From Saprospirales bacterium (GTDB taxonomy: Bacteria > Bacteroidota > Bacteroidia > Chitinophagales > Saprospiraceae), in assembly GCA_003559985.1 (NCBI GenBank), contig PWJP01000276.1, positions 1-7,979 on the forward strand: a stretch of DNA of 7,979 nt, written 5' to 3'. Both the position numbers and the translations under genes were made by a program. The stretch's first letter is position 1, and every line of letters begins with the position of its first letter. The notes below the pieces were generated by a model that saw only the letters and a program-made list of their open reading frames with translations, ran no database searches and had not been told where the DNA came from. This document shows positions 1 through 5,360 of the stretch, one piece after another.

Positions 1-400
1 GGCCCGGAGTAAATATCACCCGCAACTCCTCCTCACCGAAATTAATGAGCTGGCCATCCTCTAGCCATGCGCCGGGCTCGACAGTGGCCTCCAGCGGAAT
101 TCCATAAGCCTGCCCAATTTGCGGAGCGGCTTTCAGAACGGGCGCCTCTTCTCTGTGAATTTCCAATTCCAATCCAAACTTTTCACTAACCAGCGCATTG
201 GCGAAAATATGGTCCAGATGGCAATGGGTGTTCAGCAACCGGACCACCTTGAGATTTTTTTGCTTCAAAAAATCCAGGAATGCACTCTTTTCACTGTCTG
301 AATAAGCTCCGGGATCAACAACAATGCATTCGCCCGCTGATTCTACCACCGCGGTGTTCTGCTGGAAGGGATTGTAGGTAAGCATGTGAATTTTGGCCAT
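1..400 (-). CDS. MBL-fold metallo-hydrolase, glyoxalase II-like (partial, C-terminus off the left edge)
   Basis: The minus strand reads from an ATG at 398-400 to the window edge without a stop, giving 133 complete codons of a family that is usually about 210 residues. The protein starts MAKIHMLTYNPFQQNTAVV, the typical opening of small hydroxyacylglutathione-hydrolase-like proteins, and has a VVDPG turn at residues 27-31. The zinc-binding signature THCHLDH lies at residues 58-64 (H59, H61, D63, H64), so the first half of a di-metal site is intact. The window ends just after FTPG, where the next histidine (usually GHSPG) is expected. Family members hydrolyse thioesters such as S-lactoylglutathione, or related substrates, in the cytoplasm; the substrate here cannot be told. 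It is divergent from the GNAT gene. No Shine-Dalgarno is seen, but a TACCTTTG box sits 20 bases upstream. Confidence 0.93.
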   Translation of the reverse strand, partial: MAKIHMLTYNPFQQNTAVVESAGECIVVDPGAYSDSEKSAFLDFLKQKNLKVVRLLNTHCHLDHIFANALVSEKFGLELEIHREEAPVLKAAPQIGQAYGIPLEATVEPGAWLEDGQLINFGEEELRVIFTPG

Positions 401-419
401 GTCTTGAATTTGTTTGACA

Positions 420-427
420 CAAAGGTA
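420..427 (-). promoter_or_regulatory. Putative Bacteroidota -7 box for the MBL hydrolase
   Basis: On the minus strand this reads TACCTTTG, an exact match to the TAnnTTTG consensus. It ends 19 bases before the ATG, which predicts a leader of only about a dozen bases. No clear TTG/TTTG -33 element is visible at the usual spacing, so the call rests on one box. Confidence 0.4.
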
Positions 428-437
428 TTGAAATGTA

Positions 438-469
438 CCCGGAAGCAGGATGCCGGGAAATAAATTCCC
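438..469. other. Short inverted repeats in the divergent intergenic region
   Basis: CCCGG at 438-442 pairs with CCGGG at 453-457, and GGGAA at 455-459 pairs with TTCCC at 465-469. The two possible hairpins share bases and so are mutually exclusive. They lie between the divergent hydrolase and GNAT promoters and could be an operator or chance. The rest of the 401-615 gap shows nothing else beyond the two -7 boxes. Confidence 0.2.
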
Positions 470-504
470 TTTTCGTTTCCGGCGGCTGGGTGGAATAAAA
501 TTCC

Positions 505-512
505 TATCTTTG
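505..512 (+). promoter_or_regulatory. Putative Bacteroidota -7 box for the GNAT/PH-like unit
   Basis: TATCTTTG matches TAnnTTTG exactly and is followed by GCA, as in the box before the second DoxX gene. It is about 100 bases upstream of the chosen GNAT start, so the leader would be long. A -33 element is not obvious. Confidence 0.4.
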
Positions 513-615
513 GCAGGGTAACCGAATGGCAACCGGAGGTTTTTGGACAATCAGAGCTTAACTATTCAAACCCGGAGGGAAAAAATTTGTTTAATTGCCA
601 ATACTACATCACGGT

Positions 616-1092
616 ATGAAAAACTACAAAATAGACCGCTACAGACCCGGTGACCTGGTTGAGATCATCGAATTGTTTAAAACCACCGTAAGGGAGGTCA
701 ACAAGCAGGACTACACTCCAGAGCAAATAATGGCCTGGGCCCCGGATGAAGTCGATCAAAAATTTTGGGCGCGCAGATTGAATCGCTACACCACCTTAGT
801 GGCCCGTACCGATGATGGCATTGTCGGTTTTGGGGTTCTATCCCCAAATGCCAACATTGAAATGCTATACGTCCACAAAGACCATCAGTTGGAGAAAACC
901 GGTACGGACATCCTATATGAGCTGGAAAAAAAGGCCCGGGAAAAGGGCATGAAAAAACTCACCACCCAGGCGAGCATCACCGCCAGTTCCTTTTTTGAAA
1001 AAATGGGTTTCAAAACCATAGCCAAACAAAAACAGTTGTTGCGTGGAGTCTCCCTCGAGGGCTATTCGATGGTTAAAAACCTGGAGGAATAA
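616..1092 (+). CDS. GNAT-family N-acetyltransferase
   Basis: A 158-residue single-domain GNAT protein, expected to transfer an acetyl group from acetyl-CoA to an amine in the cytoplasm; the substrate is unknown. It opens with a YRPGDLVEIIELF helix start and then DYTPEQIMAWAP, both typical of a common small GNAT subfamily. The central strand IVGFGVL and the motif A strand IEMLYVHKDH follow, and motif B-like FFEKMGF is near the C-terminus. The acetyl-CoA loop is unusual: the expected Q/R-x-x-G-x-G reads Q91-L-E-K94-T-G96, with lysine for the first glycine. The frame stays open upstream to a TTG at 595 behind a GGAGG at 574-578, which would add seven residues. I prefer ATG 616 because MKNYKIDRYRPGD fits the family start, although no Shine-Dalgarno precedes it. 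Its stop overlaps the next start by one base. Confidence 0.9.
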   Translation: MKNYKIDRYRPGDLVEIIELFKTTVREVNKQDYTPEQIMAWAPDEVDQKFWARRLNRYTTLVARTDDGIVGFGVLSPNANIEMLYVHKDHQLEKTGTDILYELEKKAREKGMKKLTTQASITASSFFEKMGFKTIAKQKQLLRGVSLEGYSMVKNLEE

Positions 1093-1646
1093 TGCGTTCG
1101 GAAGTTGCTGAGGGAAAAACCCTTTTTAGCGAGAGCCAAAACTTTCTCATGGCTTTCCCTCTGTTGGCCATCGCCATGCTTTTCCTGAATCTGTTGTTTT
1201 TGTACGGCATTATTCAGCAGGAAATTTTTGAGAGACCCTTTGGAGATCAGTCCATAAGCACCACGGGGCTAATTTTCCTGCTAGTCTTCACCTTTATCAT
1301 CACAGCTTTTTTATACAGTCTCCGCCTGGAGATGTATTTAAAAAAAGACCGCATTCGAGTACGCTTTTTCCCGGTTCACAGGACCTTCTATGAATTTACA
1401 ACCGATCAGGTTGAGCATTGCTCAGTTAAGAAGTACAAACCCATGAGAGAATTTGGAGGATGGGGCTTACGAAAAAATTTCAGGACCAGCACCAAAGCAT
1501 GGACGGTGAGCGGAAACACCGGTCTCGAGCTCGTCTTTTCAGAAGGTCACAAACTGATGATCGGCACCAAAAAACCGGTTTCCCTGAAAAATGCAATTGA
1601 ACAAAGTGATTTCCCTTTGCAAAAGCCCTCCGAAAATGAACAGTGA
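1092..1646 (+). CDS. Two-helix membrane protein with a soluble PH-like domain (resembles DUF6141)
   Basis: A 184-residue protein with hydrophobic segments at about residues 18-41 and 59-77, followed by a soluble C-terminal part from residue 78. The N-terminal motif E14-S-Q-N-F before the first helix and the later KKDRIRVRFFPVHRTF, YKPMREFGGWGLR and GLELVFSEGHKLMIGTKKP stretches give alternating beta strands. The pattern recalls small bacterial PH-like domains, and I recall similar proteins as DUF6141; this is from memory. No enzymatic motif is visible, and the function is unknown. The start overlaps the GNAT stop (TAATG), with GGAGG at 1083-1087 four bases upstream, so translation is probably coupled to the acetyltransferase. 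The soluble part is expected to face the cytoplasm, but the topology is inferred. Confidence 0.82.
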   Translation: MRSEVAEGKTLFSESQNFLMAFPLLAIAMLFLNLLFLYGIIQQEIFERPFGDQSISTTGLIFLLVFTFIITAFLYSLRLEMYLKKDRIRVRFFPVHRTFYEFTTDQVEHCSVKKYKPMREFGGWGLRKNFRTSTKAWTVSGNTGLELVFSEGHKLMIGTKKPVSLKNAIEQSDFPLQKPSENEQ

Positions 1647-1657
1647 CTATTTCGATC

Positions 1658-1703
1658 GGTTCTAATAGCTGAACCTTTGAAAATCTGTGTCTGGCTATCA
1701 GAC
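1658..1703 (+). other. Two adjacent short hairpins after the PH-like gene
   Basis: GGTTC at 1658-1662 pairs with GAACC at 1671-1675 (8-base loop), and GTCTG at 1689-1693 pairs with CAGAC at 1699-1703 (5-base loop). Each stem is only 5 bp and neither is followed by a T run, so an intrinsic terminator is not well supported. They occupy most of the 94-base gap before the first DoxX-like gene. Confidence 0.25.
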
Positions 1704-1705
1704 CA

Positions 1706-1744
1706 ATGAATGATGAGGTAAGCAGTACAATTCAATTAGCATGA
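1706..1744 (+). other. Possible 12-codon leader ORF ending on the next start (ATGA)
   Basis: ATG at 1706 opens MNDEVSSTIQLA and stops at TGA 1742-1744, which overlaps the ATG at 1741-1743 of the DoxX-like gene as ATGA. This geometry would couple translation of the downstream gene to the leader. Nothing in the short peptide suggests a function, and chance is a real alternative. Confidence 0.2.
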
Positions 1745-2244
1745 GGGATATAGTAGAAAGAGTAGAGAATTCAGGATGGTACCAGACAGTAGATTCGGCC
1801 ATCAGAGCATGGATGAGAAAGTTTGGTCTAAAGGCCCTGAGGATCAGTATTGGAATCATCTTTTTCTGGTTTGGGATTCTGAAGTTTTTTCCCGGCATGA
1901 GTCCCGCTTACGAGCTGGCGGTGAACACGATTTCGGTTACTACCTTTGGATACATTCCCGACAGCAGCATCATCATCGGTTTGGCAATTTGGGAAGTGGC
2001 CATAGGCATAGGCCTTCTGACGGGAAAATTGATGCGACTGACCCTGTTGCTACTGTTTTTGCAGATGCCCGGAACATTCCTCCCAGTATTTATTTTTCCC
2101 GAACTCGTTTTCAAGTCCATCCCCTTTGTCCCCACCATTGAGGGACAGTACATTTTTAAAAATCTGGTGCTGATAAGTGCCGCGATTGTATTGGGTGGTT
2201 TCCTGGAAAAAAGACCCACGGGAGGAGTTAAAGAAGTCGAATAG
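1741..2244 (+). CDS. DoxX-superfamily / DUF417-like four-helix membrane protein
   Basis: A 167-residue inner-membrane protein with an amphipathic N-terminal stretch and four predicted helices at about residues 31-50, 77-94, 98-119 and 138-155. The DoxX-type pattern G38-x-x-F-x-x-x-G45-x-x-K48-F lies in helix 1, and E85-x-x-x-G-x-x-x-L-x-G95-x-x-x-R99 in and after helix 2. The stretch EGQYIFKNLVLISAA before and into helix 4 resembles the DUF417 family (E. coli RclC/YkgB type), including a G-x-x-x-x-K-[DN] pattern. Proteins of this type are linked to redox or reactive-chlorine stress in some bacteria, but the biochemical role is not settled and I infer none here. Three other ATGs just upstream (1706, 1710, 1713) are out of frame, so 1741 is the first usable start. 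No good Shine-Dalgarno is seen. Confidence 0.85.
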   Translation: MRDIVERVENSGWYQTVDSAIRAWMRKFGLKALRISIGIIFFWFGILKFFPGMSPAYELAVNTISVTTFGYIPDSSIIIGLAIWEVAIGIGLLTGKLMRLTLLLLFLQMPGTFLPVFIFPELVFKSIPFVPTIEGQYIFKNLVLISAAIVLGGFLEKRPTGGVKEVE

Positions 2245-2390
2245 AAAAGCATTTAAAGTCACTTTTTCACTGAAAAATACTTATCCATGGGGTTTTAGGG
2301 AAACAAACTGCTGAATGAAATCACGGAAAAAGGGAGAAAACAGACCTATATACAAAACCCGGTAAAATCCTTAAATTTTCCAAACTTTAC

Positions 2391-2398
2391 TATCTTTG
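2391..2398 (+). promoter_or_regulatory. Putative Bacteroidota -7 box for the second DoxX gene
   Basis: TATCTTTG is an exact TAnnTTTG match, 25 bases before the ATG, in an A/T-rich stretch. The 179-base gap since the previous gene and this box suggest that this DoxX gene has its own promoter. A TTG -33 element is not apparent. Confidence 0.5.
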
Positions 2399-2411
2399 GC
2401 AATCACACAAA

Positions 2412-2417
2412 ATGTAA
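2412..2417 (+). other. Minimal start-stop (ATG TAA) just before the DoxX start
   Basis: ATGTAA lies six bases upstream of the DoxX ATG at 2424, within the predicted short leader. A start-stop element can hold ribosomes near the real start. Six-base matches also arise by chance, so this is a note rather than a supported regulatory site. Confidence 0.12.
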
Positions 2418-2423
2418 CCAACT

Positions 2424-2864
2424 ATGCAAATAAAAGACCTTTTTAAAACCAACGATTACAAGGCATTTTTCATAATCCGTCTCATACTGGGATACGTATT
2501 TTTGGTGGCCGGTCTTCAGAAGTTCATTTTCCCGGAAACCATGGGACCGGGTCGATTTGAGGAAATGGGCTACGGGTCCCCGGAATTTACTGCCTACTTT
2601 GTGGGGTTTTTTGAGGTATTCTGCGGACTGTTGATGCTTCTGGGACTTGCAACCCGTTTTGCAGCAGTACCGATCATTGTCATCATGCTGGTCGCCATTG
2701 CAACCACCAAGATCCCGGACCTGATGGATGGAGATTTTTGGAGATTTGCTCACCGCGTGAGATTGGACCTCAGTATGTTACTGACTGCAACCTTTGTGTT
2801 GATAAGTGGTGCGGACCGGTTTTCACTGGACCACAAATTGTTCAATAAGCCCGATGAACAATAG
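2424..2864 (+). CDS. DoxX family membrane protein
   Basis: A 146-residue four-helix inner-membrane protein with predicted helices at about residues 15-35, 55-75, 79-95 and 112-128. It shows the family hallmarks clearly: R19-x-x-x-G23-x-x-F-x-x-x-G30-x-x-K33-F in helix 1, E64-x-x-x-G68-x-x-x-L-x-G74-x-x-T-R78-x-A in helix 2 and its exit loop, and a loop ending in F-A-H-R-V-R-L-D-L before helix 4. Length and motifs fit typical DoxX proteins. DoxX members occur in the thiosulfate:quinone oxidoreductase of Acidianus and in oxidative-stress membrane complexes, but most, like this one, have no known reaction. It is shorter than the upstream paralogue-like gene, and the two share only the family motifs, so a recent duplication is unlikely. 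Confidence 0.92.
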   Translation: MQIKDLFKTNDYKAFFIIRLILGYVFLVAGLQKFIFPETMGPGRFEEMGYGSPEFTAYFVGFFEVFCGLLMLLGLATRFAAVPIIVIMLVAIATTKIPDLMDGDFWRFAHRVRLDLSMLLTATFVLISGADRFSLDHKLFNKPDEQ

Positions 2865-2901
2865 CAACCAACCACAAAAATATATCGATTGAATTCCTCA
2901 A

Positions 2902-2924
2902 AAAGGGCAGCTAAATATCCCTTT
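2902..2924 (+). other. Inverted repeat downstream of doxX
   Basis: AAAGGG at 2902-2907 pairs with CCCTTT at 2919-2924 across an 11-base loop. It lies about 40 bases after the DoxX stop and about 45 before the next -7 box, a sensible place for a terminator. No U run follows, so the support is weak. Confidence 0.22.
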
Positions 2925-2969
2925 AACCCTTGCTATTCAACCAGAAGCGGCGGATTTAAAAAATTTTTG

Positions 2970-2977
2970 TATCTTTG
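2970..2977 (+). promoter_or_regulatory. Putative Bacteroidota -7 box for the GT5-N gene
   Basis: TATCTTTG matches TAnnTTTG exactly and is followed by CAATC, similar to the GGCAATC after the box at 2391. It ends 47 bases before the ATG at 3025. A -33 TTG at the expected distance is not seen; the nearest TTG (2930-2932) is too far. Confidence 0.5.
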
Positions 2978-3013
2978 CAATCCTGTTTGAGGGGGATATT
3001 AGTTTAAATCAGA

Positions 3014-3028
3014 ATGAAGGAATTATGA
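3014..3028 (+). other. Possible 4-codon leader ORF (MKEL) ending on the GT5-N start
   Basis: ATG AAG GAA TTA TGA runs from 3014 and its stop overlaps the GT5-N ATG at 3025-3027 as ATGA. It lies in the predicted leader downstream of the -7 box. The purine-rich AAGGA inside it (3018-3021) is only a few bases from ATG 3025 and may simply be the ribosome-binding site. Confidence 0.2.
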
Positions 3029-3834
3029 GCAAGAAAAAAATTCTATACGTTACCCAGGAGATGAAGCCCTTTACCGACGTTTCTGAAATGTCGCGCATAG
3101 TGAGGGAATTGGCGCAATCTGCCATGGAATCCGGCATGGAAGTCCGGATACTGATGCCCAGATTTGGAACCATCAACGAGAGGAGGCACAGATTGCACGA
3201 GGTAGTGAGGTTGTCCGGGATGAACATCATTGTAGATGACGACGATTATCCACTGATTATAAAGGTAGCTTCGCTGCCGGGAGCCAGACTTCAGGTTTAT
3301 TTTCTCGACAACGAGGAGTTCTTCAAAAGAAAGCAAATCTTTGAGGATGCCAACGGAAAGCCCTTTGATGACAATCAAGAGCGCATGATTTTCTTTTGCA
3401 AGGGCGTCATAGAAACAGTTAAAAAGTTTGGATGGCCACCCGATGTCATTCACTGCCACGGTTGGATGACCAGCCTTATTCCGGTCTATATCAAGCGCGC
3501 ATACAAGACCGAGCCCTTGTTTCAAAACTCTAAAGTCGTTTATTCGGCCTATCCCAACGAGATCAGCAAGACTTTCAATAGCGACTTTATAGAAAAAGCC
3601 CAGATCAATAACCTGGAAGAAGAGGACTTAACCAGTTTTCGCAAGAACGGGGAAATTAACCTCATCGACGGAGTTCAGGAATTTGCAGATAACATCGTGC
3701 TCTCGCGAAACTCTGAAAGCGACAACGGCTTTGAAGCTATTGAGGGTGAGAAGGTCAGGCAAGTCGAATACAAAGAGACGCCCGAACTGGTAGAACAGCT
3801 TATTTCTTTTTACGATGAATTAACTGCGGACTAA
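3025..3834 (+). CDS. Glycogen/starch synthase N-terminal-domain (GT5-N) protein, probably non-catalytic
   Basis: A 269-residue cytoplasmic protein equivalent only to the N-terminal Rossmann half of GT5 glycogen synthases, which are usually about 480 residues. Recognisable pieces are KKILYVTQEMKPF at the start, VRILMPRFGTINERRHRLHEV near residues 41-60, LQVYFLDNEEFF near 89-102, and DVIHCHGWMTSLIPVYIK near 140-157, the counterpart of the HxHDWHT region. The KxGG motif expected near residue 15, which binds ADP-glucose, is absent: the sequence goes from KPF to TDVSEMSRIV. The C-terminal GT1 domain with its catalytic and nucleotide-binding residues is also missing, and the acidic tail simply ends. 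Bacteroidota proteins of this form are commonly annotated as glycogen synthase, often next to panC; here DoxX genes occupy that place. I infer a binding or structural role rather than glucan synthesis. Confidence 0.88.
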   Translation: MSKKKILYVTQEMKPFTDVSEMSRIVRELAQSAMESGMEVRILMPRFGTINERRHRLHEVVRLSGMNIIVDDDDYPLIIKVASLPGARLQVYFLDNEEFFKRKQIFEDANGKPFDDNQERMIFFCKGVIETVKKFGWPPDVIHCHGWMTSLIPVYIKRAYKTEPLFQNSKVVYSAYPNEISKTFNSDFIEKAQINNLEEEDLTSFRKNGEINLIDGVQEFADNIVLSRNSESDNGFEAIEGEKVRQVEYKETPELVEQLISFYDELTAD

Positions 3835-3877
3835 ATCCCCAACTCCTGCGTTAGTCTCTCATGTAATTTCCGGTTCG

Positions 3878-3896
3878 CCCATTTGCGGAAAATGGG
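3878..3896 (+). terminator. Possible hairpin 1 after the GT5-N gene
   Basis: CCCATTT at 3878-3884 pairs with AAATGGG at 3890-3896, a perfect 7-bp stem with a 5-base loop. A TTTT tract begins six bases later (3903-3906). The position, 44 bases after the stop codon, fits a weak intrinsic terminator, but the U tract is short and offset. Confidence 0.35.
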
Positions 3897-3909
3897 GACC
3901 TGTTTTACA

Positions 3910-3943
3910 CCCGGATTTTTCGGCCATTAAGTCGGAAATCGGG
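3910..3943 (+). terminator. Possible hairpin 2 before the DUF4270 gene
   Basis: CCCG-ATTT (3910-3918, one bulged G at 3914) pairs with AAATCGGG at 3936-3943, an 8-bp bulged stem around a 17-base loop. ATTATTTAATTT follows. With the hairpin just upstream, it suggests that transcription from the GT5-N gene may be attenuated or ended in this 143-base gap. Confidence 0.33.
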
Positions 3944-3977
3944 ATTATTTAATTTACTGGAAAACTACACCGTTTAT

Positions 3978-5357
3978 ATGTTTCGCAAAAATCCCCTTAT
4001 CTTATCGCTGGTCTCTTTGGCCTTTATTTTAGCGGTATCCACCGGTATCGGTTGCAACGACCCCTCTTTTATCGGCGAGGATTTGGTTGAAGGCGACGCC
4101 ATTGACTCCGAGATAATGAGCGATTTTGACATGAGAACCAGATTGGTGAAAACCGATTCTGCCTTGGTTTATGACCAAATTGCCCTTACCAACGGTTTTC
4201 ATGTGGGACGATACCACAACGAAAATTTTGGTACCGTCCAAAGTGACCTGGCCCTCCAGTTTCTGATGGAAGTACCCAGTGTTGATACTGCGTCCAATAT
4301 TCAAATTGATTCAGTAGTACTGTCCCTTGCCTACAACCCTAATTTGTTTTTTGGCGACAGCAGTCAGGCAGTCGATATTGATGTGTTTAGGCTGGAAGAG
4401 TTGATACCCAGGGATGGAAGTTACTACACCAATGAAATGTTTCCGACAAGCATGCAACCTCTGGGAAGTATTCAAAATCACACCCACAAACCCAATACTC
4501 TTATAAGCCGGATTTTTGAGGGAGATGAGGAAGAAAATGGGGCCGACACCGTCTTACTCAACCCACAATTGAGAATCCATTTGGATGAGAGTCTGGGAGA
4601 AGAATTACTTGGTCTGGATACCCTTGCGGTTCAAAGCGATTCTGCTTTTTTGTCAAATTTTGGAGGCCTGTACCTTCAACAAACAATGGGGGACCGGAAC
4701 ATTGCAGCTTTCGACCTCAACAATGCCGCAACAGCGCTCACAATCTATTACAAAGCTGATGACGAGTTGAGTTTCAAAAGATACCTCCCGTTTCAAGACT
4801 TGACTTTGCGGGCACCCATTTACACCCATGATTATCAGGGAGCAAAGTTAGAGAGTTCAATTGGACAGTGGCAGGATACTATGCTGGCAGTTCAGGGACT
4901 TTCGGGAATGGCTACACAACTTGAAATATCCGGAATGGAGGAATTACAAGGTACATTGATCAACAATGCCCGGCTCAGGATGGTGCTTGACGACAGGTTT
5001 AGCGAAGCCAACACCAATCTTTTTCCCGAAGTCCAGGCCCTGGCCATGAGGTCTGTGGAAGAGGATGGATCCACTCCATTCATAACCGACCTCCTCGTCG
5101 AACATCAGACCAATATTTCCATTAACTTTGGAGGTAGATTGATTCAGGATGAGGTGGCCGGAGATAGCGTATCCATATATGAAATGAACATCACCACTCA
5201 TCTACAAGAAGCACTCAAAAATGATAGTAAAACAACACTACTACTCACACCGCGGTCTCGCCTTGGAGTGCCGGGCAATTCCATGATTTTTGGACCCGGA
5301 CACCCGGACTATCCCCTGGAACTCAAAGTAATTTTCACCAAAGAACAAGATCAGTAA
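3978..5357 (+). CDS. DUF4270 family lipoprotein
   Basis: A 459-residue exported protein. It begins with a basic N-terminus (MFRKN), a hydrophobic core over residues 7-22 and a probable lipidation cysteine at residue 26 in the context TGIGC, followed by NDPSFIGEDLVEGD. The -3 residue is glycine rather than the usual leucine, so the lipobox is weak but the family and position support lipidation. The remainder is rich in beta-strand-like segments with many N, D and T residues; no enzymatic motif is visible. The early SDFDMRTRLVKTDS segment and a C-terminal region with HLQEALKND and LLLTPRSRLGVPGNSM look like the Bacteroidota DUF4270 family, which has no established function. Its gene ends three bases before glmS, so the two are probably co-transcribed, which hints at an envelope role. 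The predicted site is periplasmic or outer-membrane anchored. Confidence 0.88.
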   Translation: MFRKNPLILSLVSLAFILAVSTGIGCNDPSFIGEDLVEGDAIDSEIMSDFDMRTRLVKTDSALVYDQIALTNGFHVGRYHNENFGTVQSDLALQFLMEVPSVDTASNIQIDSVVLSLAYNPNLFFGDSSQAVDIDVFRLEELIPRDGSYYTNEMFPTSMQPLGSIQNHTHKPNTLISRIFEGDEEENGADTVLLNPQLRIHLDESLGEELLGLDTLAVQSDSAFLSNFGGLYLQQTMGDRNIAAFDLNNAATALTIYYKADDELSFKRYLPFQDLTLRAPIYTHDYQGAKLESSIGQWQDTMLAVQGLSGMATQLEISGMEELQGTLINNARLRMVLDDRFSEANTNLFPEVQALAMRSVEEDGSTPFITDLLVEHQTNISINFGGRLIQDEVAGDSVSIYEMNITTHLQEALKNDSKTTLLLTPRSRLGVPGNSMIFGPGHPDYPLELKVIFTKEQDQ

Positions 5358-5360
5358 TCC

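Noticed and set aside
119..301. 60-codon plus-strand frame
   Set aside because: It lies opposite the MBL hydrolase, whose zinc motif and family start are clear on the minus strand; the plus-strand product has no recognisable features.
595..615. TTG start extending the GNAT protein by seven residues
   Set aside because: The GGAGG upstream is 16 bases from the TTG, longer than normal spacing, and the added residues do not resemble family starts; ATG 616 is preferred but not proven.
1672..1679. AACCTTTG as a -7 box for the first DoxX-like gene
   Set aside because: The first base of the consensus is wrong, and the sequence overlaps a hairpin arm; support is too thin.
1776..2141. 121-codon plus-strand frame in another phase of the DoxX-like gene
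   Set aside because: Its product is rich in His, Arg and Ser with no fold pattern, while the overlapping frame encodes a clean four-helix DoxX-type protein.
3043..3525. 160-codon antisense frame across the GT5-N gene
   Set aside because: It mirrors a conserved coding sequence, has no family signature and no promoter box or leader of its own.
3950..3957. TAATTTAC as a promoter for the DUF4270-glmS unit
   Set aside because: It matches TAnnTTTG only in part (the last two positions differ) and has no -33 element, so I do not call it.
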